From assembly GCF_021603645.1 (NCBI RefSeq), contig NZ_BQHJ01000001.1, positions 372,001 through 436,000 of the forward strand: a stretch of 64,000 bases of DNA, written 5' to 3'. Source of the DNA: Pseudomonas pseudonitroreducens (GTDB lineage: Bacteria; Pseudomonadota; Gammaproteobacteria; Pseudomonadales; Pseudomonadaceae). How positions within the stretch are numbered: the first letter of the stretch is position 1; the number at the start of each line of letters is the position of its first letter. The translations under genes were made by a program, and so were the position numbers. This document shows, in pieces, positions 46,466 to 55,942 of this stretch. The notes beneath the pieces were generated by a model. That model did no database searches. It saw only the letters and a program-made list of their open reading frames with translations, and was not told the origin of the DNA.

Positions 46466-49400
46466 ATGGCGTTCTTCACCGCAGCCAGCAAAGCCGACTT
46501 CCAGCAACAACTGAAAGCGGCCCTGGCGCAGCACGTCGACGACAAGGGTCTGCCACAAGTGGCCCTGTTCGCCGAGCAGTTCTTCGGCTTCATCTCACTC
46601 GACGAATTGACCCAGCGCAGGTTGTCCGACCTGGTCGGTTGCACCTTGTCTTCCTGGCGCCTGCTGGAACGCTTCGACCCCGCCCAGCCCGAAGTGGCGG
46701 TGTACAACCCCGACTATGAAAAGCACGGCTGGCAGTCGACCCACACCGCCGTGCAGGTGCTGCACCCGGACCAGCCGTTCCTGGTCGACTCGGTGCGCAT
46801 GGAGCTGAATCGCCGCGGCTACAGCATCCACACCTTGCAGACCAACGTGCTCAGCGTGCGGCGCAATGCCAAGGGCGAGTTGCTGGAGATCCTGCCCAAG
46901 AACAGCACCGGCAAGGACGTGCACCAGGAATCGCTGATGTACCTGGAGATCGATCGTGTGTCCCAGGCCGGTGAACTGCGCACCCTGGAAAAGGCCCTGC
47001 TGGAAGTGCTCGGCGAAGTGCGCCTGGCGGTCGCCGACTTCCCCGCCATGCGCAGCAAGGCTGAGGAGCTGCTGGCCTGGCTGGGCAAGTCCAAGGCCAA
47101 GGCCCGCGCGGAAGAGACCGCCGAAGTGCGCGCCTTCCTCGAATGGTTGTTGGCTAACCACTTCACCTTCCTCGGCTATGAGGAATTCACCGTGCACGAC
47201 GAGGCCGACGGCGGCCACCTGGTGTACGACGACAAGGCCTTCCTCGGGCTGACCAAACTGCTGCGCGCCGGCCTGAACAAGGACGACCTGCACATCGAGG
47301 ACTACGCGGTGGCCTACCTGCGCGAGCCGGTGCTGCTGTCCTTCGCCAAGGCCTCCCAGCCCAGCCGCGTGCACCGCCCGGCCTACCCGGACTACGTATC
47401 GATCCGCGAGATCGACGCCAAGGGCAAGGTGGTCCGCGAGTTCCGCTTCCTCGGCCTGTACACCTCGGCGGTGTATGCCGAGAGCGTGTTCGACATCCCG
47501 TTCATTCGCGGCAAGGTCGCCGCTGTGCTGAAGAACTCCGGCTTCGACAGCAAGGCACACCTGGGCAAGGAGCTCGCGCAGATTCTCGAGGTCCTGCCGC
47601 GTGACGACCTGTTCCAGACCCCGGTGGATGAGCTCTACGCCACCGCCATGTCCATCGTGCAGATCCAGGAGCGCAACAAGATCCGCCTGTTCCTGCGCAA
47701 GGACCCGTACGGCCGCTTCGCCTACTGCCTGGCCTACGTGCCGCGCGACATCTATTCCACCGAAACGCGGATGAAGATCCAGCAGGTGCTGATGGAGCGC
47801 CTGAAGGCCAGCGACTGCGAGTTCTGGACCTTCTTCTCCGAATCCACCCTGGCCCGCGTGCAGTTCATCCTGCGCGTCGACCCGAAAGTGCGCATCGACG
47901 TCGATGCCGCCCAGCTGGAGCAGGAAGCCATCCAGGCCTGCCGCTCCTGGCAGGACGACTACGCCGCGCTGGTGCTGGAGAACTTCGGCGAAGGGCAGGG
48001 CAACAACCTGCTGGAAGACTTCCCCAAGGGCTTCCCGGCTGGCTACCGCGAGCGCTTCGCCCCGCACTTCGCCGTGGTGGACCTGCAGCACCTGTCCAGC
48101 CTGGGCGACAGCCGCCCGCTGGTGATGAGCTTCTATCAGCCGCTGGCCCAGGGTGAGCAGCAGTTGCACTGCAAGCTCTACCACGCCGACACGCCGCTGG
48201 CGCTGTCGGACGTCCTGCCGATCCTGGAGAACCTCGGCCTGCGCGTGCTCGGCGAGTTCCCCTACCGCCTGCGCCACACCAATGGCCGCGAGTACTGGAT
48301 CCACGACTTCGCCTTCACCTACGCCGAGGGCCTGGACGTCAACATCCAGGAACTCAACGAAACCCTGCAGGACGCCTTCGTCCACATCGTCAACGGCGAT
48401 GCCGAGAACGATGCCTTCAACCGTCTGGTGCTGACCGCCGGCCTGCCCTGGCGCGACGTGGCGCTGCTGCGTGCCTACGCGCGCTACCTCAAGCAGATCC
48501 GCCTGGGCTTCGACCTGGGTTACATCGCCAGCGCGCTGAACGCCCACGTGGACATCGCCCGCGAACTGGTGCGGTTGTTCAAGACCCGTTTCTACCTGGC
48601 CCGCAAGCTCACCGCCGAGGACCTGGAAGACAAGCAGCAGAAGCTGGAACAGGCGATTCTCGCGGCGCTGGACAACGTCCAGGTACTCAACGAGGACCGC
48701 ATCCTGCGGCGCTACCTGGACCTGATCAAGGCCACCCTGCGCACCAACTTCTACCAGCCGGACGCGAGCGGGCAGAACAAGAGCTACTTCAGCTTCAAGT
48801 TCAATCCCAAGGCCATCCCGGAAATCCCGCGGCCCACGCCGAAATTCGAAATCTTCGTCTACTGCCCGCGCGTGGAAGGCGTGCACCTGCGCTTCGGCGA
48901 CGTGGCCCGTGGTGGCTTGCGCTGGTCCGACCGCGAGGAAGACTACCGCACCGAAGTGCTGGGCCTGGTGAAGGCGCAGCAGGTGAAGAACGCGGTAATC
49001 GTGCCGACTGGTGCCAAGGGCGGCTTCATCCCGCGCCGGCTGCCGCTGGGTGGCACGCGTGATGAAATCCAGGCCGAGGCCATCGCCTGCTACCGCATCT
49101 TCATCTCCGGGCTGCTGGACATCACCGACAACATCAAGGAAGGCCAGATCGTGCCGCCGGCCAACGTGGTGCGCCACGATCCGGACGATCCCTACCTGGT
49201 GGTGGCGGCGGACAAGGGCACCGCGACCTTCTCCGACATCGCCAACGGCATCTCCGCCGACTACAACTTCTGGCTCGGCGACGCCTTCGCCTCCGGTGGT
49301 TCCGCCGGCTACGACCACAAGGGCATGGGCATCACTGCCCGTGGCGGCTGGGTGTCGGTACAGCGTCACTTCCGCGAGCGCGGTATTGACGTGCAGAAGG

Positions 49401-51328
49401 ACAACGTGACCGTCATCGGCATCGGTGACATGGCTGGCGACGTGTTCGGCAACGGCCTGCTGATGTCGGACAAGCTGCAGATGGTCGCGGCGTTCAACCA
49501 CCTGCACATCTTCCTCGACCCCAACCCGGATGCGGCGGCGAGCTTCGCCGAGCGCCAGCGCCTGTTCAACCTGCCGCGCTCCAGCTGGGCCGACTATGAC
49601 GCCTCGCTGATCTCCGCCGGCGGCGGCATCTTCCTGCGCAGCGCCAAGAGCATCACCCTGACCCCGGAAGTGCGCGCGCGCTTCGACATCGACGCCGAAC
49701 GCCTGACTCCCACCGAGCTGATCCACGCGCTGCTCAAGGCGCCGGTGGACCTGCTGTGGAATGGCGGCATCGGCACCTACGTCAAGTCCAGCGACGAAAC
49801 CCACGCCGACGTCGGCGACAAGGCCAACGACGGCCTGCGCGTCGACGGTCGCGAACTGCGGGTGAAGGTGGTGGGCGAGGGCGGCAACCTCGGCATGACG
49901 CAGTTGGCGCGGGTCGAGTTCGGCCTCAATGGCGGCGCGTGCAACACCGACTTCATCGACAACGCCGGTGGTGTGGATTGCTCCGACCACGAGGTGAACA
50001 TCAAGATCCTGCTCAACGAGGTGGTGACCGCCGGGGACATGACCAGCAAGCAGCGCAACAAGCTGCTGGCGGAAATGACCGACCAGGTGTCCGACCTGGT
50101 GCTGGGCAACAACTACAAGCAGACCCAGGCACTGTCCCTGGCGGAGCGCCGCGCCCGCGAGCGCATCGCCGAATACAAGCGCCTGATGAGTGACCTGGAA
50201 GGCCGTGGCAAGCTGGATCGCGCGCTGGAGTTCCTGCCCAGCGACGAAGGGATTGCCGAACGCATCGCCGCCGGCCAGGGGCTCACACGCGCCGAGCTGG
50301 CCGTGCTGATTTCCTACAGCAAGATCGATCTGAAGGAACAACTGCTGGGCTCGCTGGTACCGGACGATGACTACCTGACCCGCGACATGGAAACGGCCTT
50401 CCCGCAGACCCTGGTCGATACCTTCGGTCCGGCCATGCGACGGCACCGCCTGAAGCGCGAGATCGTCAGCACGCAGATCGCCAACGACCTGATCAACCAC
50501 ATGGGCATTACCTTCGTGCAGCGCCTGAAGGAGTCCACCGGCATGACGCCGGCGAACGTGGCGGGTGCCTACGTGATCGTGCGTGATGTGTTCCACCTGC
50601 CGCACTGGTTCCGCCAGATCGAGGCGCTGGACTACCAGGTGCCGGCGGAAGTGCAACTGACGCTGATGGACGAGCTGATGCGCCTTGGCCGCCGCGCGAC
50701 GCGCTGGTTCCTGCGCAGCCGCCGTAACGAGCAGGACGCCGCGCGTGACGTGGCGCATTTCGGTCCGCGCATCGCCGCCCTTGGCCTGAAGCTCAACGAA
50801 CTGCTCGAAGGGCCGACCCGCGAACTGTGGCAGGCGCGCTACCAGGCCTACGTCGACGCTGGCGTACCGGAACTGCTGGCGCGCATGGTGGCCGGCACCA
50901 GCCACCTCTATACCCTGCTGCCGATCGTCGAAGCGGCGGACGTCACCGGCCGTGACCCGGCCGACGTGGCACGTGCCTACTTTGCCCTGGGCAGCGAGCT
51001 GGAGTTGACCTGGTACCTGCAGCAGATCAGCTCCCTGCCGGTGGAGAACAATTGGCAGGCACTGGCTCGCGAGGCCTTCCGCGACGACCTGGACTGGCAG
51101 CAGCGGGCGATCACCGTCTCCGTGCTGCAGATGCAGGATGGCCCGGCGGAGATCGACGCGCGCGTAGCGCTCTGGCTGGAGCAGCACGCCCCGATGGTGG
51201 CTCGCTGGCGCGCCATGCTCACCGACCTGCGCGCCTCCACCAGCACCGACTACGCCATGTACGCCGTGGCCAATCGCGAGCTGCTTGACCTGGCGCAGAG
51301 CAACCAGCAGGGCGTTTGCCCCGTGTGA
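46466..51328 (+). CDS. gdhB: NAD-specific glutamate dehydrogenase, 180-kDa class
   Basis: 1620 aa from ATG 46466, the exact length class of the large NAD-GDH of Pseudomonas; GGAG lies 8 nt upstream and a 5' in-frame extension lacks support. The enzyme deaminates glutamate to 2-oxoglutarate in arginine/glutamate catabolism. ACT-like regulatory regions fill the N-terminal half; the catalytic core includes VPTGAKGGFIPRRLPLGGTR (about residue 847) and SAGGGIFLRSAKSI. The C-terminal part is the usual helical extension. In P. aeruginosa the gene is activated by arginine through ArgR; no site is evident in the 304-nt region upstream. Confidence 0.96.
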   Translation: MAFFTAASKADFQQQLKAALAQHVDDKGLPQVALFAEQFFGFISLDELTQRRLSDLVGCTLSSWRLLERFDPAQPEVAVYNPDYEKHGWQSTHTAVQVLHPDQPFLVDSVRMELNRRGYSIHTLQTNVLSVRRNAKGELLEILPKNSTGKDVHQESLMYLEIDRVSQAGELRTLEKALLEVLGEVRLAVADFPAMRSKAEELLAWLGKSKAKARAEETAEVRAFLEWLLANHFTFLGYEEFTVHDEADGGHLVYDDKAFLGLTKLLRAGLNKDDLHIEDYAVAYLREPVLLSFAKASQPSRVHRPAYPDYVSIREIDAKGKVVREFRFLGLYTSAVYAESVFDIPFIRGKVAAVLKNSGFDSKAHLGKELAQILEVLPRDDLFQTPVDELYATAMSIVQIQERNKIRLFLRKDPYGRFAYCLAYVPRDIYSTETRMKIQQVLMERLKASDCEFWTFFSESTLARVQFILRVDPKVRIDVDAAQLEQEAIQACRSWQDDYAALVLENFGEGQGNNLLEDFPKGFPAGYRERFAPHFAVVDLQHLSSLGDSRPLVMSFYQPLAQGEQQLHCKLYHADTPLALSDVLPILENLGLRVLGEFPYRLRHTNGREYWIHDFAFTYAEGLDVNIQELNETLQDAFVHIVNGDAENDAFNRLVLTAGLPWRDVALLRAYARYLKQIRLGFDLGYIASALNAHVDIARELVRLFKTRFYLARKLTAEDLEDKQQKLEQAILAALDNVQVLNEDRILRRYLDLIKATLRTNFYQPDASGQNKSYFSFKFNPKAIPEIPRPTPKFEIFVYCPRVEGVHLRFGDVARGGLRWSDREEDYRTEVLGLVKAQQVKNAVIVPTGAKGGFIPRRLPLGGTRDEIQAEAIACYRIFISGLLDITDNIKEGQIVPPANVVRHDPDDPYLVVAADKGTATFSDIANGISADYNFWLGDAFASGGSAGYDHKGMGITARGGWVSVQRHFRERGIDVQKDNVTVIGIGDMAGDVFGNGLLMSDKLQMVAAFNHLHIFLDPNPDAAASFAERQRLFNLPRSSWADYDASLISAGGGIFLRSAKSITLTPEVRARFDIDAERLTPTELIHALLKAPVDLLWNGGIGTYVKSSDETHADVGDKANDGLRVDGRELRVKVVGEGGNLGMTQLARVEFGLNGGACNTDFIDNAGGVDCSDHEVNIKILLNEVVTAGDMTSKQRNKLLAEMTDQVSDLVLGNNYKQTQALSLAERRARERIAEYKRLMSDLEGRGKLDRALEFLPSDEGIAERIAAGQGLTRAELAVLISYSKIDLKEQLLGSLVPDDDYLTRDMETAFPQTLVDTFGPAMRRHRLKREIVSTQIANDLINHMGITFVQRLKESTGMTPANVAGAYVIVRDVFHLPHWFRQIEALDYQVPAEVQLTLMDELMRLGRRATRWFLRSRRNEQDAARDVAHFGPRIAALGLKLNELLEGPTRELWQARYQAYVDAGVPELLARMVAGTSHLYTLLPIVEAADVTGRDPADVARAYFALGSELELTWYLQQISSLPVENNWQALAREAFRDDLDWQQRAITVSVLQMQDGPAEIDARVALWLEQHAPMVARWRAMLTDLRASTSTDYAMYAVANRELLDLAQSNQQGVCPV

Positions 51329-51359
51329 TGCTCACGCCTGATTGACCTTTTGATGCTCC

Positions 51360-51388
51360 AGCCCCGCCAAGTGCGGGGCTTTTTTTCG
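51360..51388 (+). terminator. Rho-independent terminator after gdhB
   Basis: AGCCCCGC (51360-51367), loop CAAGT, GCGGGGCT (51373-51380) and TTTTTTT. Confidence 0.93.
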
Positions 51389-51457
51389 GCGGTGATCCAG
51401 TGGTCGGGGGCTTTTTTTGCTTGGATTTGCGGGCCTGCTAGTGCGGCGGCGGGGCAT

Positions 51458-51533
51458 GTTCGCGAGCAAGCTCGCTCCTACGAAGAGCGCTCCGATGTTT
51501 GGCTGGGCTGTAGGAGCGAGCTTGCTCGCGAAC
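51458..51533. repeat. REP pair with perfect 24-bp inverted arms
   Basis: Arms 51458-51481 and 51510-51533 are exact reverse complements, same core as the 37180-37242 pair (GGAGCGAGCTTGCTCGCGAA), with a 28-nt spacer. Confidence 0.92.
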
Positions 51534-51814
51534 GTTTCATAGGGATTCGGCTACCAAAGGCTTCCAGAAAATCCGCGGAGTGTGTCGAAGCACCCTGTTC
51601 AGAAGCCTGAGTAACCGAAAGGACTTTTCGCGGAGCAGAAAGCGGACGGAGTGGCGAGGCCATCGCCTAGGTTGCGAGGCCACCCGCAAGGAAGAAGGAC
51701 GGGCTCTGCACCTGCGCCAAGGCAGCGCAGGCACTCCCGATCAGAAGAGCAGGAGGCAGGGCCGGCCTGCAAGAGCGTCTCGCGGAGGTAATCAGAAACG
51801 GCGCCGAGCTGAAA
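51534..51814. other. Gene-free 281-nt segment between the REP pair and the lipoprotein gene
   Basis: No convincing open frame on either strand; two short overlapping frames (63-90 codons) are Arg/Ser-rich and have no ribosome-binding site. The plus strand is purine-rich with several G/A stretches (for example GCGAGGCCACCCGCAAGGAAG). A small RNA or decayed gene is possible. Confidence 0.4.
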
Positions 51815-52030
51815 TCAGCTCCCGCTCCGCCCATCCTCGCGCGGCTCGGTGAGCGCCCGGCGGTACTTGGCGTACAACTCGTCGGACATGTTGCTGGCGC
51901 CCAGCATCTTCAGCGCGAAGGACTTCACTTGCTCATCGCTGTAGGGCTCATGCTGCGGCGCCGGCTGGCTGGCACAGCCCACCAGCCACAGGGGCAGGGT
52001 CAGGGAGAGGAGGGCAAGGGCACGGTTCAT
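51815..52030 (-). CDS. Small lipoprotein
   Basis: 71 aa from ATG 52030 (a GTG 3 codons earlier is possible). MNRALALLSLTLPLWLVGC is a lipoprotein signal with lipobox LVGC and Cys19; the mature 53 residues are charged and include EPYSDEQVKSFALKMLGASN. An envelope lipoprotein of unknown role; Gln at +3 after Cys (CASQ, no Asp at +2) suggests outer-membrane sorting by the Lol rule. Confidence 0.8.
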   Translation of the reverse strand: MNRALALLSLTLPLWLVGCASQPAPQHEPYSDEQVKSFALKMLGASNMSDELYAKYRRALTEPREDGRSGS

Positions 52031-52135
52031 GGTTCTCACACGCAGGCTGGTTCGGGATGGTTGTCAGGCTATCAACCGCTCGAGGCGAGCAGAAATCATC
52101 CCGTTCAATAGTGGTTATCGCTTCTGGCGACTTCC

Positions 52136-52147
52136 GACCGATCGGTC
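52136..52147. promoter_or_regulatory. Palindrome GACCGATCGGTC, possible TetR-type operator
   Basis: A perfect 12-bp palindrome sits in the 202-nt gap between the divergent lipoprotein gene and the 176-aa gene, 86 nt before the latter's ATG. ACCGATCGGT cores are common in TetR-family operators. No TetR gene is nearby. Palindrome is seen; role is inferred. Confidence 0.35.
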
Positions 52148-52232
52148 TGTCAGAAGGTTCCCCAACTACGGCGTTTTTCCGCTAATCCAGATATCCTTCC
52201 TGGCTGTTCACTTCTCTTCAGGACTCCCCCCA

Positions 52233-52763
52233 ATGAAAGCGCAACTCGTCGAACTCCTTACGTTGATCAGCTCCGGCTGCCTGGGGGAGGACGAGATCCA
52301 GCAGATCGCCGGCGAGGCCTCGCAGGCCTATGCCGATCCGGCAGCCTTCCTCGCCGCCAATGCGGATATCAACTACGACGACGACTTCCCCATCCCGCTG
52401 GGCGAATGGGTAGTGGTGGGCAGCCTGCCGGAAATCGTGCTGTTCATGGGCGACAGCTACGAGGAGCTGTTCGGCGAGATTCGTGCTTCCTTCGACCCGA
52501 GCGTGAGCTTCGTGCTGCAGGCCAAGCAACTGCGCAAGGCAGAGCCCTTGGCTGCGCTGAACCGCATCCAGACCCAGCTCGGCGCGCTGTACCCGGAGAA
52601 GGGTGGCTATGTGCTGGTGGACTTCAGTGAGCCGCTGGATACCGAATTGCAGTGCGTGCTGGTCTATCGCAACGACCTCGAGCGTGTCCTGGCACTCTGC
52701 GTGGATATCGGCATTCCCGCCGTGCCGGCATTGCAGGCCGCCCAGCAAGCGGATCAGGACTGA
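52233..52763 (+). CDS. Conserved hypothetical protein, 176 aa
   Basis: ATG 52233 gives MKAQLVELLTLISSGCLGED; an upstream in-frame extension (to 52029) lacks coding character. A soluble acidic protein with no motif that I recognise; composition is regular and the frame is clearly coding. Its 3' end overlaps the convergent small DNA-binding-like gene by 10 nt. Confidence 0.78.
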   Translation: MKAQLVELLTLISSGCLGEDEIQQIAGEASQAYADPAAFLAANADINYDDDFPIPLGEWVVVGSLPEIVLFMGDSYEELFGEIRASFDPSVSFVLQAKQLRKAEPLAALNRIQTQLGALYPEKGGYVLVDFSEPLDTELQCVLVYRNDLERVLALCVDIGIPAVPALQAAQQADQD

Positions 52764-52966
52764 TCCGGCTGGGCCATCAGCAGCAGGGCGCCCAGGTCCA
52801 CCAGGAGCTGGCCGCCAATGCGCAGGCTGGGGACGTCACCCCGCTCGATCCAGCGCTGCACAATGGCCTGACGGTCACTCAGGCCGATCAGCTGTGCAAA
52901 GCGCTGCGGCGTCACGTAATAGCCGCCCGTGACCAGGTCCGGGTCGAATCCACTTTCCTCATTCAT
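52754..52966 (-). CDS. Small MerR/excisionase-type DNA-binding-like protein
   Basis: 70 aa from ATG 52966, with GGGAG 7 nt upstream; an ATG at 52990 in frame is less well supported. The stretch YYVTPQRFAQLIGLSDRQAIVQRW and then RGDVPSLRIGGQLLVDL fits a winged helix with the excisionase-like order (helix-turn-helix, then I/L-x-I-G). Probably a small DNA-binding protein. Divergent from the XRE-type gene. Confidence 0.72.
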   Translation of the reverse strand: MNEESGFDPDLVTGGYYVTPQRFAQLIGLSDRQAIVQRWIERGDVPSLRIGGQLLVDLGALLLMAQPDQS

Positions 52967-53087
52967 GTCGTCTCCCGCACCATCCAGCATCTCTGATCCA
53001 TGGTTTCTGCTTCGGCATGGACAGCGAATTTATCCTAGTTATTGGGGTGTTTTTCCGGGCTTTGGCAGTCTCGGAGATGGATGACGC

Positions 53088-53501
53088 ATGATGAAGAAAC
53101 GTTTCCTGTTCACTGCAGGAGAAAGACTACGCGCACTGCGTTCGTTGACAGGCTTGTCGCGCCGCGCCTTCGCTGAAGTGGTTGGTATGAAGGCCAAGGA
53201 CGTGGAGAACATCGAGTACGGCAATCAGCGTATGCGTGACCTCGATTTCCAGAAGGTTTGCAGCGTATACCCGGATTTCAGCCGCTGGATCACCTATGAA
53301 GGGCCACTGGACCCGGCTGAGGTGAGCTGGAAGGTCGAGGATTCGGCCCAGCGCGCGGCGGTCTACCTGGTCAGGAGCAACCCGCAGTTGCTGGCGACGC
53401 TCGGCCTGACACTGGAAGAGTGGCAGGCCCGGCACCACGCGGTGCTGGATAGCCTGGACGAGGAAGAGCGGCAACTCCGCGAGGATATCCCCGAGGAGTA
53501 G
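53088..53501 (+). CDS. XRE-family HTH domain protein
   Basis: 137 aa from ATG 53088 (or 53091). Residues about 8-47 carry a Cro/C1-type helix-turn-helix: AGERLRALRSLTGLSRRAFA, then EVVGMKAKDVENIEYGNQRM. The C-terminal half is helical and acidic. Regulation target unknown; the divergent small DNA-binding-like gene may be one. Confidence 0.8.
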   Translation: MMKKRFLFTAGERLRALRSLTGLSRRAFAEVVGMKAKDVENIEYGNQRMRDLDFQKVCSVYPDFSRWITYEGPLDPAEVSWKVEDSAQRAAVYLVRSNPQLLATLGLTLEEWQARHHAVLDSLDEEERQLREDIPEE

Positions 53502-53507
53502 TACGCC

Positions 53508-54389
53508 TCAGTCCGCCTTGCCGACGTGGCGCAGATAGCCGACGACGTCCGCTGCGCCGGCTTCCCGAAGGCCGCGGCCGAAGGCATCCGACTGTGGATG
53601 GTCCCTGGGCAGCAGCAGGCTCTCCGGGGTTTCCGAGTTGAACAGGGCGAAGCGCGCGTAGGGCATGCCGGTTTCCAGCAGCAGCGCCATGAAGGCGGCA
53701 TCGCTCCAGGCCTTGGCCGGCATGGCCAGCATGTGGAAGTCGCGCTCGAGTTCATCCAGCGCGGCAGCTTGCAGCTCGAAGCGCTGGATGCTCGCCGGCA
53801 GGATGATCTCCAGCCCGCGGCGGCGAGCATAGACCACCGCATTGGCCAGTTCGCAGGGGTGGTTGTCGTCGTCCCAGAACAACCGCGTGCCATGCCAGCC
53901 GGCGCTGCGCAACTGCAATTGCGCCTTGCGCTCGAACCCGGGCAGGGCCACGCCCAGCACCTTGGTGAAGTCGTTGTAGCTGATGATCCTCACCTTGCGG
54001 CACTGCTCGCAATTGGAGAGTTCCTCCAGCCCTGCCAGCGGGCTGTCGAGCAGGCCGCGGCAGCACAGGCCATCGATACTGCGCACGTCGACGGCGGGAT
54101 GCTCCTCGCGGTGGCTGGCTACCAGCCGCTTGAGCACGGCGTGAATACGGGCCTTGTCTTCCTGCACGGGGCCAGACAGCGCACCACGAGGCAGATCGAT
54201 CAGTCGATGGAGTGGCGGCCCGGACTGCCAGCCGAGGCCGGCGGGCCAGTCGGGCAGGGGCTCGAAGGGTAGCGAGAGGCTCCGGCTTCGCTCGGCGACG
54301 TTCTTCCCGTCGGCGCTGCCGATGCCCAGGCGCTGGGCAAGGGCGGCCAACCGGCTGGTCACGCTGCGGGGGCGAGGTGGTTGACTCAT
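53508..54389 (-). CDS. Hypothetical protein, 293 aa, with possible metal-binding Cys cluster
   Basis: ATG 54389. No family that I recognise. SIDGLCCRGLL and LSNCEQCRKVRIIS contain four cysteines (CC...CxxC) that could bind zinc or an iron-sulfur cluster. No signal or membrane helices. Convergent with the XRE-type gene, 6 nt apart, and divergent from the DUF2835 gene. Confidence 0.75.
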   Translation of the reverse strand: MSQPPRPRSVTSRLAALAQRLGIGSADGKNVAERSRSLSLPFEPLPDWPAGLGWQSGPPLHRLIDLPRGALSGPVQEDKARIHAVLKRLVASHREEHPAVDVRSIDGLCCRGLLDSPLAGLEELSNCEQCRKVRIISYNDFTKVLGVALPGFERKAQLQLRSAGWHGTRLFWDDDNHPCELANAVVYARRRGLEIILPASIQRFELQAAALDELERDFHMLAMPAKAWSDAAFMALLLETGMPYARFALFNSETPESLLLPRDHPQSDAFGRGLREAGAADVVGYLRHVGKAD

Positions 54390-54538
54390 GGACGACGCAA
54401 GACTCCCGATGGCCGGCTGGTCAGTGCAGGAAGCGCCGGGCCCGATGCGCGGCGAATTGCCCTAAGCATAGAAAACCCTGGCGCCATTGGGCGCATGCGT
54501 TGTGGCAAAATTCTTTCCTTCACTTGCTGGAGGCCTCC

Positions 54539-54760
54539 ATGGCTTGCGTTGTGCTGGATATTTCCCTGCCGGTGGATCGGCTGCAGGCCCTCTATCGCGG
54601 GCATGCCAACCGGGTCGAAGTGGTCAGTCGCGATGGTCGGCGAGTCAATCTGCCGGCGCATCATCTGCGTCCATTCGTCACTCACTGTGGAGTTCACGGC
54701 AGTTTCGAGCTGGAATTCGATGATTCCGGGCGGCTGCTGGCGCTGCGTCGCCTCGCCTGA
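54539..54760 (+). CDS. DUF2835 family small protein
   Basis: 73 aa from ATG 54539 (TGGAGG 6-7 nt upstream). [20 protein letters not shown] and [20 protein letters not shown] match the DUF2835 family of small proteins common next to pyrD in pseudomonads. Compact beta-rich protein; function unknown. Confidence 0.83.
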   Translation: MACVVLDISLPVDRLQALYRGHANRVEVVSRDGRRVNLPAHHLRPFVTHCGVHGSFELEFDDSGRLLALRRLA

Positions 54761-54776
54761 GCGAGGGCGGGCTGGC

Positions 54777-54782
54777 TATAAT
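54777..54782 (+). promoter_or_regulatory. TATAAT -10 box of pyrD
   Basis: A perfect TATAAT at 54777-54782 followed by a GCGCCCC discriminator, 32 nt before the pyrD ATG. No good -35 at 17 nt; promoter strength cannot be judged. Confidence 0.6.
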
Positions 54783-54813
54783 AGCGCCCCATTTTGCCGA
54801 CCGATGCCCGACC

Positions 54814-55839
54814 ATGTACAGCCTGGCCCGCGAGCTCCTGTTCAAGCTCTCCCCGGAAACCTCCCATGAATTGTCCATCGACCTGATTGGTGCCGGTGGT
54901 CGTCTGGGCCTCAACGGCTTGCTGACGCAGGCTCCGAAGAGCCTGCCGGTGACGGTGATGGGCCTTGAGTTCGCCAACCCCGTGGGGCTGGCCGCCGGCC
55001 TGGACAAGAACGGCGACGCCATCGACGGTTTTGCCCAGCTTGGCTTCGGCTTCGTCGAAATCGGTACCGTCACCCCGCGTCCGCAGCCGGGCAATCCCAA
55101 GCCGCGCATCTTCCGCCTGCCGCAGGCCACCGCGATCATCAACCGCATGGGCTTCAACAACCACGGTGTCGATCACCTGATCGAGCGGGTCAAGGCGGCG
55201 AAGTACAAGGGCGTGCTGGGGATCAACATCGGCAAGAACTTCGATACCCCGGTCGAGCGCGCGGTGGATGACTACCTGATCTGCCTGGACAAGGTCTACG
55301 CCCACGCCAGCTATGTCACCGTCAACGTCAGCTCGCCGAATACCCCCGGCCTGCGCAGCCTGCAGTTCGGCGATTCGCTCAAGCAGTTGCTCGAAGCACT
55401 GCGCCAGCGCCAGGAAGACCTGGCGGTGCAGCATGGCCGCCGAGTGCCGCTGGCGATCAAGATTGCCCCGGACATGAGCGACGAGGAAACCGCGATGGTC
55501 GCGGCTGCGCTGATCGAATCGGGCATGGATGCAGTAATCGCCACCAACACCACCCTGGGCCGCGAAGGCGTCGAGCACCTGCCATTCGGCAACGAGGCTG
55601 GCGGCCTGTCCGGCGCTCCGGTGCGCGAGAAGAGTACGCATATCGTCAAGGTGCTGGCTGCTGAGCTGGGCGGTCGCCTGCCGATCATCGCCGCCGGCGG
55701 CATCACCGAGGGCGCGCACGCAGCGGAGAAGATCGCCGCAGGTGCGAGCCTGGTACAGATCTATTCCGGGTTCATCTACAAGGGCCCGGCGCTGATCCGC
55801 GAAGCAGTGGACGCCATTGCGGCGGCCAAGCGGGCATAA
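54814..55839 (+). CDS. pyrD: Dihydroorotate dehydrogenase (quinone), class 2
   Basis: 341 aa. PyrD oxidises dihydroorotate to orotate with ubiquinone at the inner membrane. The amphipathic N-terminus [20 protein letters not shown] forms the quinone site; the catalytic serine is in [17 protein letters not shown] contacts include [18 protein letters not shown]. Class 2 by length and N-terminus. Confidence 0.97.
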   Translation: MYSLARELLFKLSPETSHELSIDLIGAGGRLGLNGLLTQAPKSLPVTVMGLEFANPVGLAAGLDKNGDAIDGFAQLGFGFVEIGTVTPRPQPGNPKPRIFRLPQATAIINRMGFNNHGVDHLIERVKAAKYKGVLGINIGKNFDTPVERAVDDYLICLDKVYAHASYVTVNVSSPNTPGLRSLQFGDSLKQLLEALRQRQEDLAVQHGRRVPLAIKIAPDMSDEETAMVAAALIESGMDAVIATNTTLGREGVEHLPFGNEAGGLSGAPVREKSTHIVKVLAAELGGRLPIIAAGGITEGAHAAEKIAAGASLVQIYSGFIYKGPALIREAVDAIAAAKRA

Positions 55840-55860
55840 GTACAGGTAGCAGAAATAAGT

Positions 55861-55900
55861 AGGGCTCCTTTCGGAGCCCTTGGGCTTGCGCCCTTTTCCG
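55861..55900. terminator. Terminator hairpins between pyrD and rmf
   Basis: AGGGCTCC, TTTC, GGAGCCCT (55861-55880) is followed by GGGC-TTGC-GCCC-TTTT (55882-55899). The second has a T-run for pyrD; the first could serve rmf on the other strand. Confidence 0.7.
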
Positions 55901-55942
55901 CCCGGATGGGGCGGCTTGGGGAAGTCGTGGGTGACCCTGGAT

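Noticed and set aside
46595-51187. A 1530-codon minus-strand frame across the glutamate dehydrogenase gene
   Set aside because: A shadow of gdhB: no start signals, no known domains, and codon pattern mirrors the sense gene.
51580-51852. A 90-codon plus-strand frame after the REP pair
   Set aside because: Arg/Ser-rich product without a ribosome-binding site, and it overlaps the lipoprotein gene on the other strand.
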